A stretch of DNA of 64,000 nt, taken from the NCBI RefSeq assembly GCF_963675165.1, contig NC_087387.1:1433001-1497000 (forward strand), in the 5' to 3' direction. Made by a program: the position numbers and the translations under genes. The notes below the pieces were generated by a model. It saw only the letters and a list, made by a program, of their open reading frames with translations, made no database searches and had not been told where the DNA came from. The stretch comes from Halichondria panicea. Lineage: Eukaryota; Porifera; Demospongiae; Suberitida; Halichondriidae. Below are positions 36,734 to 47,000 of this stretch, piece by piece; the stretch's first letter is position 1; every line of letters begins with the position of its first letter.

Positions 36734-36905
36734 TGCGTCCCTCAAGCTCTAAGCAAGTAACAGCCAGTCTCTGAGCCAGTCCACTGTTTGTTGTTTAAGT
36801 ACGCCCACCTATACACACCCTCACTTTTGCATGTTGCCTAATGCGCACGCGCAAGTGTTCGCCCACGTGGCTTTCACATTTGCTGACTCAGCGGAAAATT
36901 TTGAG
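36734..36905. promoter_or_regulatory. Shared divergent promoter, AGMO / NIFK, with E-box and MARE-like site
   Basis: 172 bp separate the two starts. CACGTG at 36864-36869 is a canonical E-box. TGCTGACTCAGC at 36881-36892 matches the Maf recognition element used by Maf/CNC heterodimers and embeds an AP-1-like TGACTCA. The MARE-like site lies 13 bp from the NIFK start codon, so it is probably in its 5' UTR. Confidence 0.55.
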
Positions 36906-38805
36906 ATGGCAGAGCTAATGGAGAGCAATCCTCTCGTTCTAGTGGATAATGTGCGCAAGAAGAAGTCTAAAAAAGGAAAAATAGAGGAAGTGGAAGAGCC
37001 CATGAGGCCAGGGATTGTGTATGTTGGTCGCATTCCACATGGATTCTATGAGAAAGAGATGGAAGGATTTTTCTCACAATTTGGCGAAGTGAAGAGAATC
37101 AAAGTATCAAGGAATAAGAAGGTATGGATCAAATAGTGTCATATGATTTGGTATGTACGGCACCGATGTAATATAGCGTGGCAGAGAGAAGGTTAGGGGT
37201 AGGTAGAGGCGTTTCCACGTCTGAGCTCTATAATTATGGGCTCTACATGCGATTTAATCTGTTACATGTCACAATTGTTACTATACGAGCTCTTGTATAA
37301 TGTGTGCACGAATATTTAAAGTAGTTCTCGTTTGGGGGAAACCCCTAGCTGAGGGCCTCCCTTACAAAAACCCACTACAGCTGAGACCTTCCTTGCATGC
37401 TGTATCTTATAGCTTGTAGCAAGAGTGCGTAAATATTCATACACTCTTGCTTGTAGGTATCTAAAAGGTCCATAATTATCACACTTTATTCATGAGAGGT
37501 TTATTACACTTTATTCATGAGAGGTTTATCACACTTATTCATGAGGTACATGAATATCACAGCCACGTAATTTACAGCTATTATCCCATCCATCCCACTC
37601 ACAATAGTCAATCCTCCTCATAATAGACACTATGTGTGCGTCTCCCTCTTTCTCTGTCTTTCCCTGATACAGTTGTAATGTCCATTGATTGTTTTTACAG
37701 ACTGGAAGATGCAAAGGTTTTGCTTTTGTAGAGTTTGCGTGTGATGAAGTGGCCAAGATAGCAGCGGAGACAATGAACAACTACCTCATGTTCAACAAGC
37801 TATTAAAATGTAAGTGAATATTCTTATATGTGGTTACACGTGTAACTAGTTCCCAGCCAGACCAAAGAGTTCTATTGTAGTACTTCTATTGTAGTACTGT
37901 GTTACCAATATCCTGTATTGCTGTTATTGTGGTTTGACCCTTTTATTAAATATTGTATGGACCCTGAATGCATTTATTGTGGTTTGACCCTTTTATTAAA
38001 TATTGTATGACCAGTTTTGACAGAGAGCTTTGTTTGGTGGGTTTTCTTAAATCTATTCTGTGAAATCCATCATTCTCTCTCTTATAGTGTTTTACCACTG
38101 CATACTATCTGCAATCATACGAATGCACAATGCTATATAGTCCTAGCTGGAAATTTACCGAAACAACGGCATTGTACTTGTAATTGTGGCTACACAATGG
38201 CATGTAGTGTTATGGTATCAACCCACTTGCATGTGAGGTAGGCCAGTATGTGGACGGCTCTCGAGTTCATCCCGGGATGATGGGGGGTAGGAGGAGGCTG
38301 ACAGAACTGAGGGCCACCATTAGACTCAAGAAGGCACAGAGGAAACACAACAAGGTCAAGTTATTTTACTGTCAGCGGTGCAGTATTACACTAGTGTGTG
38401 TAGGTGTGCTAACCATCCTGTGAAATGTGAGCTGTTGACCTCAGATAATATTTCTTCACAGGTTCATTTTTAGGGCATCTACTTTGCTATCAAATGTTGT
38501 GTTCAGATCTACTAGATTTGTGTATTCATATTTTTGTAAATACATGACTAGGTGCTTCATGTATTTCTAGTACAGTGTGTTTCCTGTAGTGATTGGCAAT
38601 TTCTCTTCTGCAGGTTAGAAGTGCAGAAGAATACCAAAGAAGAATCTGTCATCTGCTCTCTATTGAGAAAAGAAAGAGAAGAAAACTGGAATCTCTCGGG
38701 ATTGACTACGAGTTCCCTGGCTATACAAAGTTGGCTGAGAACTCAGGACAACATAAACCGCCCACTCACACAGTTTTTGTAAACTCTGACTCTGATAGCG
38801 AATAA
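36906..38805 (+). CDS. NIFK: Nucleolar RRM protein, MKI67 FHA-interacting (NIFK)
   Basis: Nucleolar RNA-binding protein of pre-60S ribosome assembly. Exons 36906-37121, 37701-37809, 38242-38354, 38614-38805; phases close to 209 aa. Human NIFK is longer at about 293 aa, its C-terminal Ki-67-binding tail being absent here. The RRM covers residues about 36-115 with RNP2 IVYVGRIP and RNP1 [11 protein letters not shown], and [13 protein letters not shown] matches the family-specific end. After it come Arg/Lys-rich helices ([38 protein letters not shown]), where GIDYEFP matches GIDYDFP of the human protein. It ends NSDSDSE. Exon 3's donor GTCAAG is non-optimal. An AATAAA is at 39160-39165. Confidence 0.94.
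37490..38009. repeat. Two small tandem duplications in NIFK introns
   Basis: TTATTCATGAGAGGTTTAT-type units repeat three times around 37486-37545. A 36 bp word beginning TTATTGTGGTTTGACCC is exactly duplicated at 37924-37959 and 37974-38009. Exon 2 lies between them. I see no coding role. Confidence 0.7.
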
Positions 38806-39289
38806 TTGATTAGAAGATTCTAGATAGAGTCACATGCTTTGGCATGAATACCGTTAATGTTTCCATGTGATGCAACCTTGAATAATCTTACAATGGTTGG
38901 TTAGTGATGACTGAACTCTTATGTAACTTATTATGCTCGATGTCATAATTTCATTCCACAAGAACATGATTGTTTGAACAGAGACAGTAGCCACAATGAT
39001 AAGCCAAGCATTATGTGGCTGCCAAATTCCCATAGGATTTTTGATTAGTTAGGGAGACAAAACTGCATGGCAGCATGTGACCTTTCCGATATTCATGCAT
39101 GGTGGTCTGACCTCTCTTTAAGTATGGTGTATGCCATTATGTTTGAGTGTCCATGCAATAATAAAATAATGTTGAAAATCACTTTTTTATTCTGTCAAAC
39201 ATAACAGAACGATGCTGCCATGCAGACTATAGATAAACACAAAGAGGACAAATTGAACATGAGGGTTAAAACATTGCTTAATGACAACG
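38806..39289. other. Convergent 3' regions of NIFK and NFE2L-like gene
   Basis: The stop codons face each other across 484 bp. AATAAA at 39160-39165 on the plus strand and at 39186-39191 on the minus strand are only 20 bp apart, so the two transcripts probably end in a small overlap. No gene is seen. Confidence 0.65.
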
Positions 39290-40891
39290 CTAATTGACAG
39301 AAATAATCTGAGAATTGATCTTGGGAACAAGCAACAATTTGTTGCCTTGGGCAACATGAATGAGATGTGTGTCACGTGACACTGACTGTCCAGAGCTACG
39401 ACTGTATTTTTTGTACACCCTTCTCTCGGCTGCTAAACTCCTCTCCTTGAGAGACTTTATTTGCGATCGAAGTTGATCGTACCGCGTGTGCAGTTCTGTC
39501 TTCTGTTGTCTCATAACCTCTACTTCCGATTCAAGACCACCCACTTCTTCTCTCTTTCTCTTTCGAGCGACTTGAGCAGCGGTCTTGTTCTTTCCTCGCC
39601 GACGCCACTCTTTCATAAATGCCACCTCAATATCGTTCAGTTTAGCTAGGTCCAACAGATGGTTGAACTCTTCGACAGGCATTGAGATCAATTTACTACG
39701 AGAAGTGGGCTTGCTTGGAGTGGAAAGGTTGGGTACCAGCAGCTTGTGTATAATGTCATCTTCATGCTTTCCAAACAAAATTGTGCTCTTTGTTTTCGTT
39801 TGCTCTGCAGATGGACTCTGTTTTGGTTTTGGTTTTACATAATCATCGTTGTCAGTAGAACTCGGAGATGGAGCTTCGTAACTAGTTTCTGGAGAAGAGG
39901 GATACTGCGGAGACATCATCGTCACTGGTTCAGGAGAATCGTTAATTCTTTTCGGAGGTGGCGGAAGAAAAAGGTCCATATCGAGGTTCAAAGAAGAGCC
40001 CCAAAGTTGTTGTAAGTTATTCTCCTCCCAGGGCGAGTCTTGGTTCATTGGTGAAGATACTGTAGCAGCGCTTACTGGACTGCTTTGTCCGGAGGTGTCA
40101 GTCAGCAAACTATCGGTGGACGGGGCTGGATACAATCTAGGCTGCATCCGGAAGTCATTGACGAACGGATCAACTTGTTTTTCGGTATTCTGAAACACAT
40201 CCATCGAAGATTCTTTGGAAACAGCTTCTCCCCAAATTCCAGTGGAATTGTCAGTAATGTTTTCATTCTCGACTGGTGCAGAGTTTCCGTAACTGAACTG
40301 AAGTGGCTGATCAGGAATTAAATAATCAGGTGCAGCTTCTTGTTTAAGAAAAGGATTCGCCAATAGCGCTGACAAATCAAAATCGAGTTTGCCTGGGATG
40401 GTGTTATCAAAAGAAAAAGTATCCTTTTCAAACGGATTGAAAATGTTGCTTGCATCTTTTTGAGGGATGAAGTTGTTCGATGATGTGGTTTGGATTATGT
40501 TCTCGTTGTCCACTGGGTATGCTTGAATATTAGGGTCATAGTAATTGTTCTGCTGTGGGACAGTGGCAAAAACATCAGTATAGGTGCTCAAATACTTCCA
40601 CGATTTGTCCATAGGTATGTCGTAAGTCTTTGGTCGAGAATAGTCATTTCCGAAGGAATGCGTCTGCTTGTTTAAGTATGCAGTATCGCTCCCAGAGCCA
40701 ACTTGTTTCAGTGTGTTGAAAGCCTGCAATAAAAAAAACATGGTTAAATTCCTGACAATATAAATCTATAACAATGCTAAAGTTGCATGATTTCATCAAT
40801 ATTATTTGAGTTATCTCACCTTTGTAATTTCACTATCCTCTGGTTGAGGTTTGATGATAGGCTGAGCCAGTAGAGGGCCTGTAATGACCAT
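39290..40891 (-). CDS. NFE2L: CNC-type bZIP transcription factor (NFE2L/NRF family)
   Basis: Regulator of antioxidant and proteostasis genes through Maf heterodimers. Two exons, 40891-40820 and 40723-39290, give 501 aa. A long acidic, Asn/Ser/Pro-rich activation region precedes a CNC motif at about residues 375-405 (ISMPVEEFNHLLDLAKLND, matching ISMPVDEFNELL). The bZIP begins WRRRGKNKTAAQVARKRKRE, where RRGKNKxAAQ is the CNC signature; the Asn-Cys usually following Gln is Val-Ala here. A leucine-type coiled coil follows. The C-terminus HVAQGNKLLLVPK resembles the Neh3 end of NRF2 (DGNVFLVPK). I find no ETGE or DLG, the KEAP1-binding motifs, and no N-terminal membrane segment as in NRF1. It is divergent to COPZ and convergent with NIFK. 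Confidence 0.92.
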
Positions 40892-41195
40892 GATTTTGCT
40901 TGCTTGATTGAGCTTGCAATAGCTGCAGAGACACTAGAGTAACACTACTTTCTGCAGAGAATTGTTTTACACTTCAGCATGGACATGCAGTTTATAACAG
41001 CAGCTACGCCCCCTCAATTGTTGTTTTACGGGATTATACGGTAAGTTTCCTGATAGATTTTTCTAGGGATGACGTATTTGTTGCTATATATAGAATAACG
41101 GATGCAGCAAAAATGTGTGAAACGTCACCATCAAGGCTTGTGACGTCAGAGATCATGTCTCTAATTTTTTGCTTACTCAGCACTTTTTCACCAAA
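40892..41195. promoter_or_regulatory. Shared divergent promoter, NFE2L-like / COPZ
   Basis: 304 bp between starts. TGACGTCA at 41141-41148 is a perfect CRE. TGCTTACTCAGCA at about 41169-41181 is one base away from a symmetric MARE, the element CNC-Maf dimers bind, so the NFE2L-like product could act on this promoter. This is inference from sequence alone. Confidence 0.55.
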
Positions 41196-43249
41196 ATGGA
41201 GCCACTAAATCCTGTAAGTTTCTATAGCCATAAGAGCGACTGCTATGTTGCTCATCTATTGTCATAGTTATTGTATATAATGCCTATTACCAGGAGCCGT
41301 CTCTGTTGTCTGTAAAAGCCATTTTAATTCTGGATAATGATGGAAAGAGGCTTGTTTGTAAGGTAGTCGAATACTGTACTCTGGTAGCTAGTGATACTTC
41401 TAGTTGCATGTGCATATGCATAGTAACTTCACTGTAGCTTTACTGCATTCATTTAATTTTATACGTGTAATTTTGTATACCGTACTTATTCGATTTAAAG
41501 CGACCCTCCAAATATGCGACATCCTTGATCTTTTCCAATTTTCTGACCTCTAAAAATAGCGACTGCAGCGTTCACAATTATTTTTTTATGTCGTGTCCTA
41601 AATAGAGGTCAACCACAGCCTCGATTCCAGGCCGCAAGAAACAATGTAATTTAAGCGGCCTATAATCGAGGACAGTAGAATAACCTCCAATTAGATGCGA
41701 CCCTCTAAATATGCGACACCAGGACTTCAACATAATTTTTCAACCTCCAAAAGAAACGACCTCTGGCTTTGTAATTATTTAAAAGTGTCGCTTTAAATCG
41801 AATAAGTACGGTAGTTTACTTGTCATGAATCTTTTTAATGCCCATTTTTATTGTCTGCGCTTTATACAGTACTATGACGACACGTTTCCTACACTGAAGG
41901 AACAGACTAAGTTCGAGGAATCACTTTTCAACAAAACCAAACGCTCCAATGGTACATCTGAATCTTGATGGAGCCTTTTTAGCTATTGCATACAATATCC
42001 ACTAGATGTTGTCAGAGCAGGCAAATCATTATTCAGTTATTGTGTGGTATTCTGCTCTGACTGTTTTATCCCTCTCAGATGAGATCATCATGCACGAGGG
42101 CGTGACAGCTGTCTACAAGGTCAACGTGGACTTGTTCTTTGCCGTGTTGGGTGCTCAGAATGAAAATGAGGTACGTTATTTACGTTCGGTTTAGGAGCTC
42201 CACAAATGTCAAGTGTCTGTAATAATTATGGTGTATATGCCCCCCTCCTCACACAGCTGATGCTGGTGGGTGTCCTGAATGCTCTCTACGACTCAATCAG
42301 TCAGTTGCTACGGTAAGTGTGGCTCTACTAATGTTTAAGTATTACCGTATAGCGAGTAATTTTCGTTGGTGCACGTTTTCGTATGAACTACCTATTAAAT
42401 AATTTAAAGTTTAAATATTCATACAGCTCAGGATAGTGACGTTGAATCTATTGCGGTAGAATAATTTCTAATTTTCGTATGATGCTCCTCAATACAAAAT
42501 ACGAAAATAGCCTGCTATATACAAATGTATGGTATTTGATTTTACTCACAATCTTGCTTATTTAGAACAATTATATTTTTGTGTCCCATAATATTGATAT
42601 AACTATGTTGCTTTTGTGTAGGAAGAATGTTGAGAAGAGAAGTCTATTACCTCACTTGGAGTCTCTGTTTCTCATCGTAGACGAACTGGTCGAATGTGGG
42701 TGAGTACTATCTGTGTGTGTGTCTCTCTAGAGGAGGTACGACATGAGTACCTCGATTTAGCAATTAGCCTTTGCGATAGCTTGGGCAGATAAGAGTATCT
42801 GCCTTCCCTGTATATATTGGTGCAAGATGAGGATTATAATTATATAATATATATTTTTCACAGAGTGATTGTTGAAACAGACCCACAGGTCATTGTACAG
42901 AGGATAGCAACCAAGGTACACTATGCACTATAATTTATTGGTAGAGCTTGCCTGAGTAAAGATTCGTAATTATGGTTGCATGGATTATGGATGGATGATT
43001 AGCCTCGGTCCCAGGTCAACTTTTATGTAAAAATTCCACCTGGCCCGAGGCTATGTCTATTAGTATAAAGTAAAGTGTAGTCTGATGTGATTGCCTACTA
43101 TAACTGGACACACTCTATTTTTTTGTGGACGGGTAGCTTTTACTTTGTTTCCCGGCCTGCAGATTGACGACAACCCCTTCTCTGAGAGTGCCATGAAACA
43201 GGTGTTGCAGTCGGCCAAGGAGAACATCAAGTGGTCGCTCCTCAAATAA
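41196..43249 (+). CDS. COPZ: Coatomer subunit zeta
   Basis: Small longin-fold subunit of the COPI coat for Golgi-to-ER transport. Exons: 41196-41213, 41294-41362, 41870-41951, 42079-42170, 42257-42312, 42622-42699, 42864-42915, 43163-43249; phases close to 177 aa, equal to human COPZ1. EPSLLSVKAILILDNDGKRL opens the longin domain, YYDDTFPTLKEQ, NELMLVGVLNALYDSISQLL and RKNVEKRSLLPHLESLFLIV follow, and it ends VLQSAKENIKWSLLK. Exon 1 codes only six residues. An AATAAA lies at about 43728-43733, close to the stop of the facing TBC1D15 gene (43760). Confidence 0.97.
41478..41813. repeat. 336 bp MITE-like element with 27 bp perfect ends
   Basis: TACCGTACTTATTCGATTTA at the left continues AAGCGAC; the exact inverse closes the element at 41813. 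Inside, CCTCCAAATATGCGACA and CCTCTAAATATGCGACACC repeat, and a CCTCGATTCCAGGCCGC hairpin is embedded at 41618-41675. It fills most of COPZ intron 2. It shares the outermost TACCGTA with the families above but not the rest. Confidence 0.9.
42343..42521. repeat. MITE-like element, interior type C, copy 3
   Basis: It starts TACCGTATAGCGAGTAATTT and ends CGAAAATAGCCTGCTATATA. The interior holds CGTATGAACTACCTATTAAA and CAGCTCAGGATAGTGACGTT. It lies in COPZ intron 5. A one-ended relative of the AGAGGAGGTACGACAT element (AGAGGAGGTACGACATGAGT) is at 42729 in the next intron, and a TAGCCTCGGTCCC hairpin is at 43000-43054. Confidence 0.75.
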
Positions 43250-43759
43250 ACTGAAACTCTCTAGATATGATATTATTATGCTCAACATTGCAATATTCAA
43301 CTTGTACAAATTGTTTTTGAAGGCTAAGAATTAAAGCTACAATAATACATGAGAGTGTACATCACACCCATGGCATTCTGTTACGATTTCTATGAGCGTT
43401 TTATTACAAATCATTCTATGTCTATAAAAATTAATATTTGCCGTTGAGTTTGGTTAAATTAGGCCATGCCCATTTAACAGTTTGTACTGCATTCACGTTC
43501 AGCGTTTAGTTACAAATGATTCTATGTTTAATATTTGCTGTTGAGTTTGGTTAATAATCGTAGGGTATTTGGGGCGTGGTCACGATATTGGCCATGCCCC
43601 GTTTGTACTGCATTCACGTTCACACTGATAGGGATGAATATATTTGATAAAACTGTAATCGTTGGGTTACAAAAAAAACAGCAATATTAATGCTATATAA
43701 CTGTGCTTTCAATAACTCCCTGTAAGAATAAATATATGCTATGTGTGCACACTAGTGTG
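43250..43759. other. Convergent 3' regions of COPZ and TBC1D15, with a duplicated block
   Basis: 510 bp between facing stop codons. A segment of about 110-120 bp is imperfectly duplicated at 43394-43502 and 43503-43622 (TTACAAATCATTCTATGT, GTTGAGTTTGGTTAA, TTTGTACTGCATTCACGTTC in both). No gene is seen. Confidence 0.65.
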
Positions 43760-43982
43760 TCAGTTGCTGGGCACTGCCCGCATGTTAGGGTCACACACGA
43801 TAGTGTCCTCAGTTCTCCGAACAGCTGCACTCCCGGGGATCGGCCGAGAGGGCAAAGGTCGAATCAGGAGTGGCTGAAGGTCTTCGGGTAAACTTCGACA
43901 GCTTCCCATTTGCCGGCAAAGTGACTCAGCAGTTTCCAGTAGGGAGTTGACGGGGAGCTGCTTGGAGAGGCCGTTGATGTGC

Positions 43983-44013
<31 letters not shown>

Positions 44014-47000
44014 GTGTGTGTGTGGGTGTGTATGTGTGTGATGTGTGTGGGTGTAGGGAGGAGCTAGTAGTAATGTGCTTTTAGTGCTCTGAAACTACAG
44101 TATATGATAAATTAAGGGGATTCGAAGCACACACATGGAGTAGTTTTAGACATACATGTAACTATTGCTATAAAATTGTCTGATTCGTTATTTATAAGTA
44201 CCGTACCGCAAACTGTGCATATATAATTATATTATACCTGTAAAATGTCGCTAAAGTCGTATCGGTCATTTTCGAGATCTTTCTTCTCACGCTGTAGAAT
44301 AGCCAGAGCTATGAATAGTGAAAAGTCCGTGGAAAGGAAGTTGGTCCATGTCACCTGAGTGTCACATGATGAACACACAGCTATCACATGATCTGTACAC
44401 ACTTACCTCCCATATCTTGTAGATGTCTTCATATGAAAATTCTCGTTTGAAGTTGACGAGAAGCCAGCGGAAACAAAAGTACAAGTTGTGCGTTTCTTTC
44501 TCCTCTGCAAAAAACAATTGGAGCGCATAATTATAAGTGCGTGCATGCATGTACTCAACAGTAGATAAGAGTCTACTGAATAAATTATGTGGGAGACTAG
44601 AGCCCGGCAAACTGGCAGACTAACCAACCAATAGAAGCACAGCACAAAGATTCTAATAAGATTTTCAAGAGGTCAAAAAGGATATACAACATAAAATACG
44701 AAGTAAGGACGAATGTACATACTCACTCAAGAAACTGTAGAAGTCTGGATCAGTGATATTGAGAAGTGCTCTGAGTTGCTTGAGTCTCTGTCGCATTCCG
44801 GCCTGGCTCAACTCAAAGTGGTGGCCCTGAGATTACAAGAGATTACTATAAAATACAGGAGATTACTGATAGTTTACTAGTTCATACCACAATTTCCATG
44901 AGTCCAGCAAAGCACCAGAAAGCGTCGACCTCGTTATCCATAATGCTGAGCAGTGGGGCAAGTAGGTCACTCATTCCTTGAACATAACCTAGTCAGTATA
45001 AGGGGAAATTATAAGTACAGCTAGTTACCTGTGCATTATGTCATGTGTACATATAAGTTACCTGTGCATTATAATATAATTATGTCATGTGTACATATAA
45101 GTACAGTCAATTACACACAGCCACTACGTACAATCCCTGATCAGGGGAAGTCCCTAGCTGACATAGGGGGAGTCCCCACTTACCTAGATCAAAATTGTAC
45201 ATGACATAGGTCCGGAGTATATTTTCCAGCTGAGTGAGCTTGGTGCTAGTGACATCATTGTACATTTCCAATTCTCTGTCAGTGCGCAAAACATCCTTAT
45301 CTGTAGAAACAAAAGATCGATAAATTCTTTCCAGTCAACTGTGTATAAAAGACGACCATTCAGGCAGGTATTGTTTATAAACAGTCTTTACCAGTGCCTC
45401 GTGCTGTTATTGGGGGAAATTTCTAGGTAAGCCGCCTCTTAGAGATATTTTTGTCTTGATTTCATATAATTATGCCTCGGTGTGCATGCGCAAGTGATGT
45501 ATCTACGGTAGCTATAGTGTGCTGTGTAAATGTAAGTGTAGGTAGGATAAATGAACTGCAAGTTATATAATAGTTAGACACTGTTTAGGAAGTTTCTACA
45601 TGATTTAGAAGCCCAAAGGGCTGGTTGTAGTATCCCGAATGCAGTGAGGGTTCTACTAGCCCTGAGGACTTCTAAATCATGTGGAAACTTCCTAAACAGT
45701 GTCTAAGCATTTTAGATCATAGCATCAGTATTTAGCCAATCAGATTTATCTAATCTTTGCTACATGATTTTCTAAGTGGAGTACATGATTTTCTAAGTAA
45801 GTACTAGCCTCGATTCCAGGCCGCTAAGAGAGGGCCTGGTATCGACTGTTTGCGCATGCGCCACCTATTACCCAGAAAGTGGGTAATTCGGATACCATTG
45901 TATTTTGCTCAGTAAAACAATGACGTCACAACGAACGGAAGTGGATTGAAGAAAGTGGATAGAAGAGCCCGTGTGATAGCATTCTAATAGCTACCCTTAG
46001 CCTACTATGTTAACAAAGGACTCACAGCAACAGTGTGGATAACAATCCTCTGAACGGAGGGGAAGGCTGACAATAGCCTATATGGATAGGCCACGCCCAT
46101 CTGACACTAACCTTGGTGAAAGTCGACTCTATCAGAAAGAAATTGCTGCTGTAACCAATACAGCTCTGTCTCTAGCTAGCTAGCTATATAGCTCAGTGTC
46201 TGACTTTATGAAGAGTATTCTTTGTCGGTATATGTTATTCAGGATATAATTCGGGTAAAAATTCAGTTTAATGGGAAACATTACGGGAATATTATCCAAT
46301 AATTTTGCGCATGCGCAAGCAGTCAGTAGCAGGCCTAATTGTTTAGGCCTTGTGAAGGAGGCTAAGTAAGTACATGATTTTCTAAGTTGGATAGAACACT
46401 TCCTTCAGCCAATCAAATTGCAGTATTTATGGCAAACATGATCTAAAGGCTTTTAGTAACATTTTCTATTTGTGGATTTGCAAAAATGCTTCGTTTGAGT
46501 TATGCCTACTTGGAATGCCATTGCAGCCTTTTCAGAAGAGTACGTAGCAAAAACTTGTCCATGCATGGAGTGTTGCTACTCTACTTAGCTCTGTACTAGA
46601 ACGCTAGCTATTGGTATAGCTGCAAGAGTGAGAAGGGAACTGCAAGGCTCTGCTGATGCAGCATAAATGGACGTGGCCCATCTATAGATGCAGCCATTAC
46701 TTTGTACTTTAGGCATCTTTTTAGTATCAATCAAGTCGATTGTTTCCCACTCTTTGAGTTTCCCTGCTATTACAGATTAGCCCTGCATGTACTGGACTTT
46801 GGAATCTTTGCAACACACATAGAGTAGAGCCTTTTAGTGGCAATGTAAACTGTGGTCAAACAATGTAAACATTGTTATGTAATCATCATTTAATGGATTG
46901 TAGCAGATTTGAAAAGTCTCAGTATAGCTAGCTATGGCCTATTCATGTGAAGAGAAGAGATCTAAGTCATACCAAGGGCGTATAATACTCCTCAGATTTA

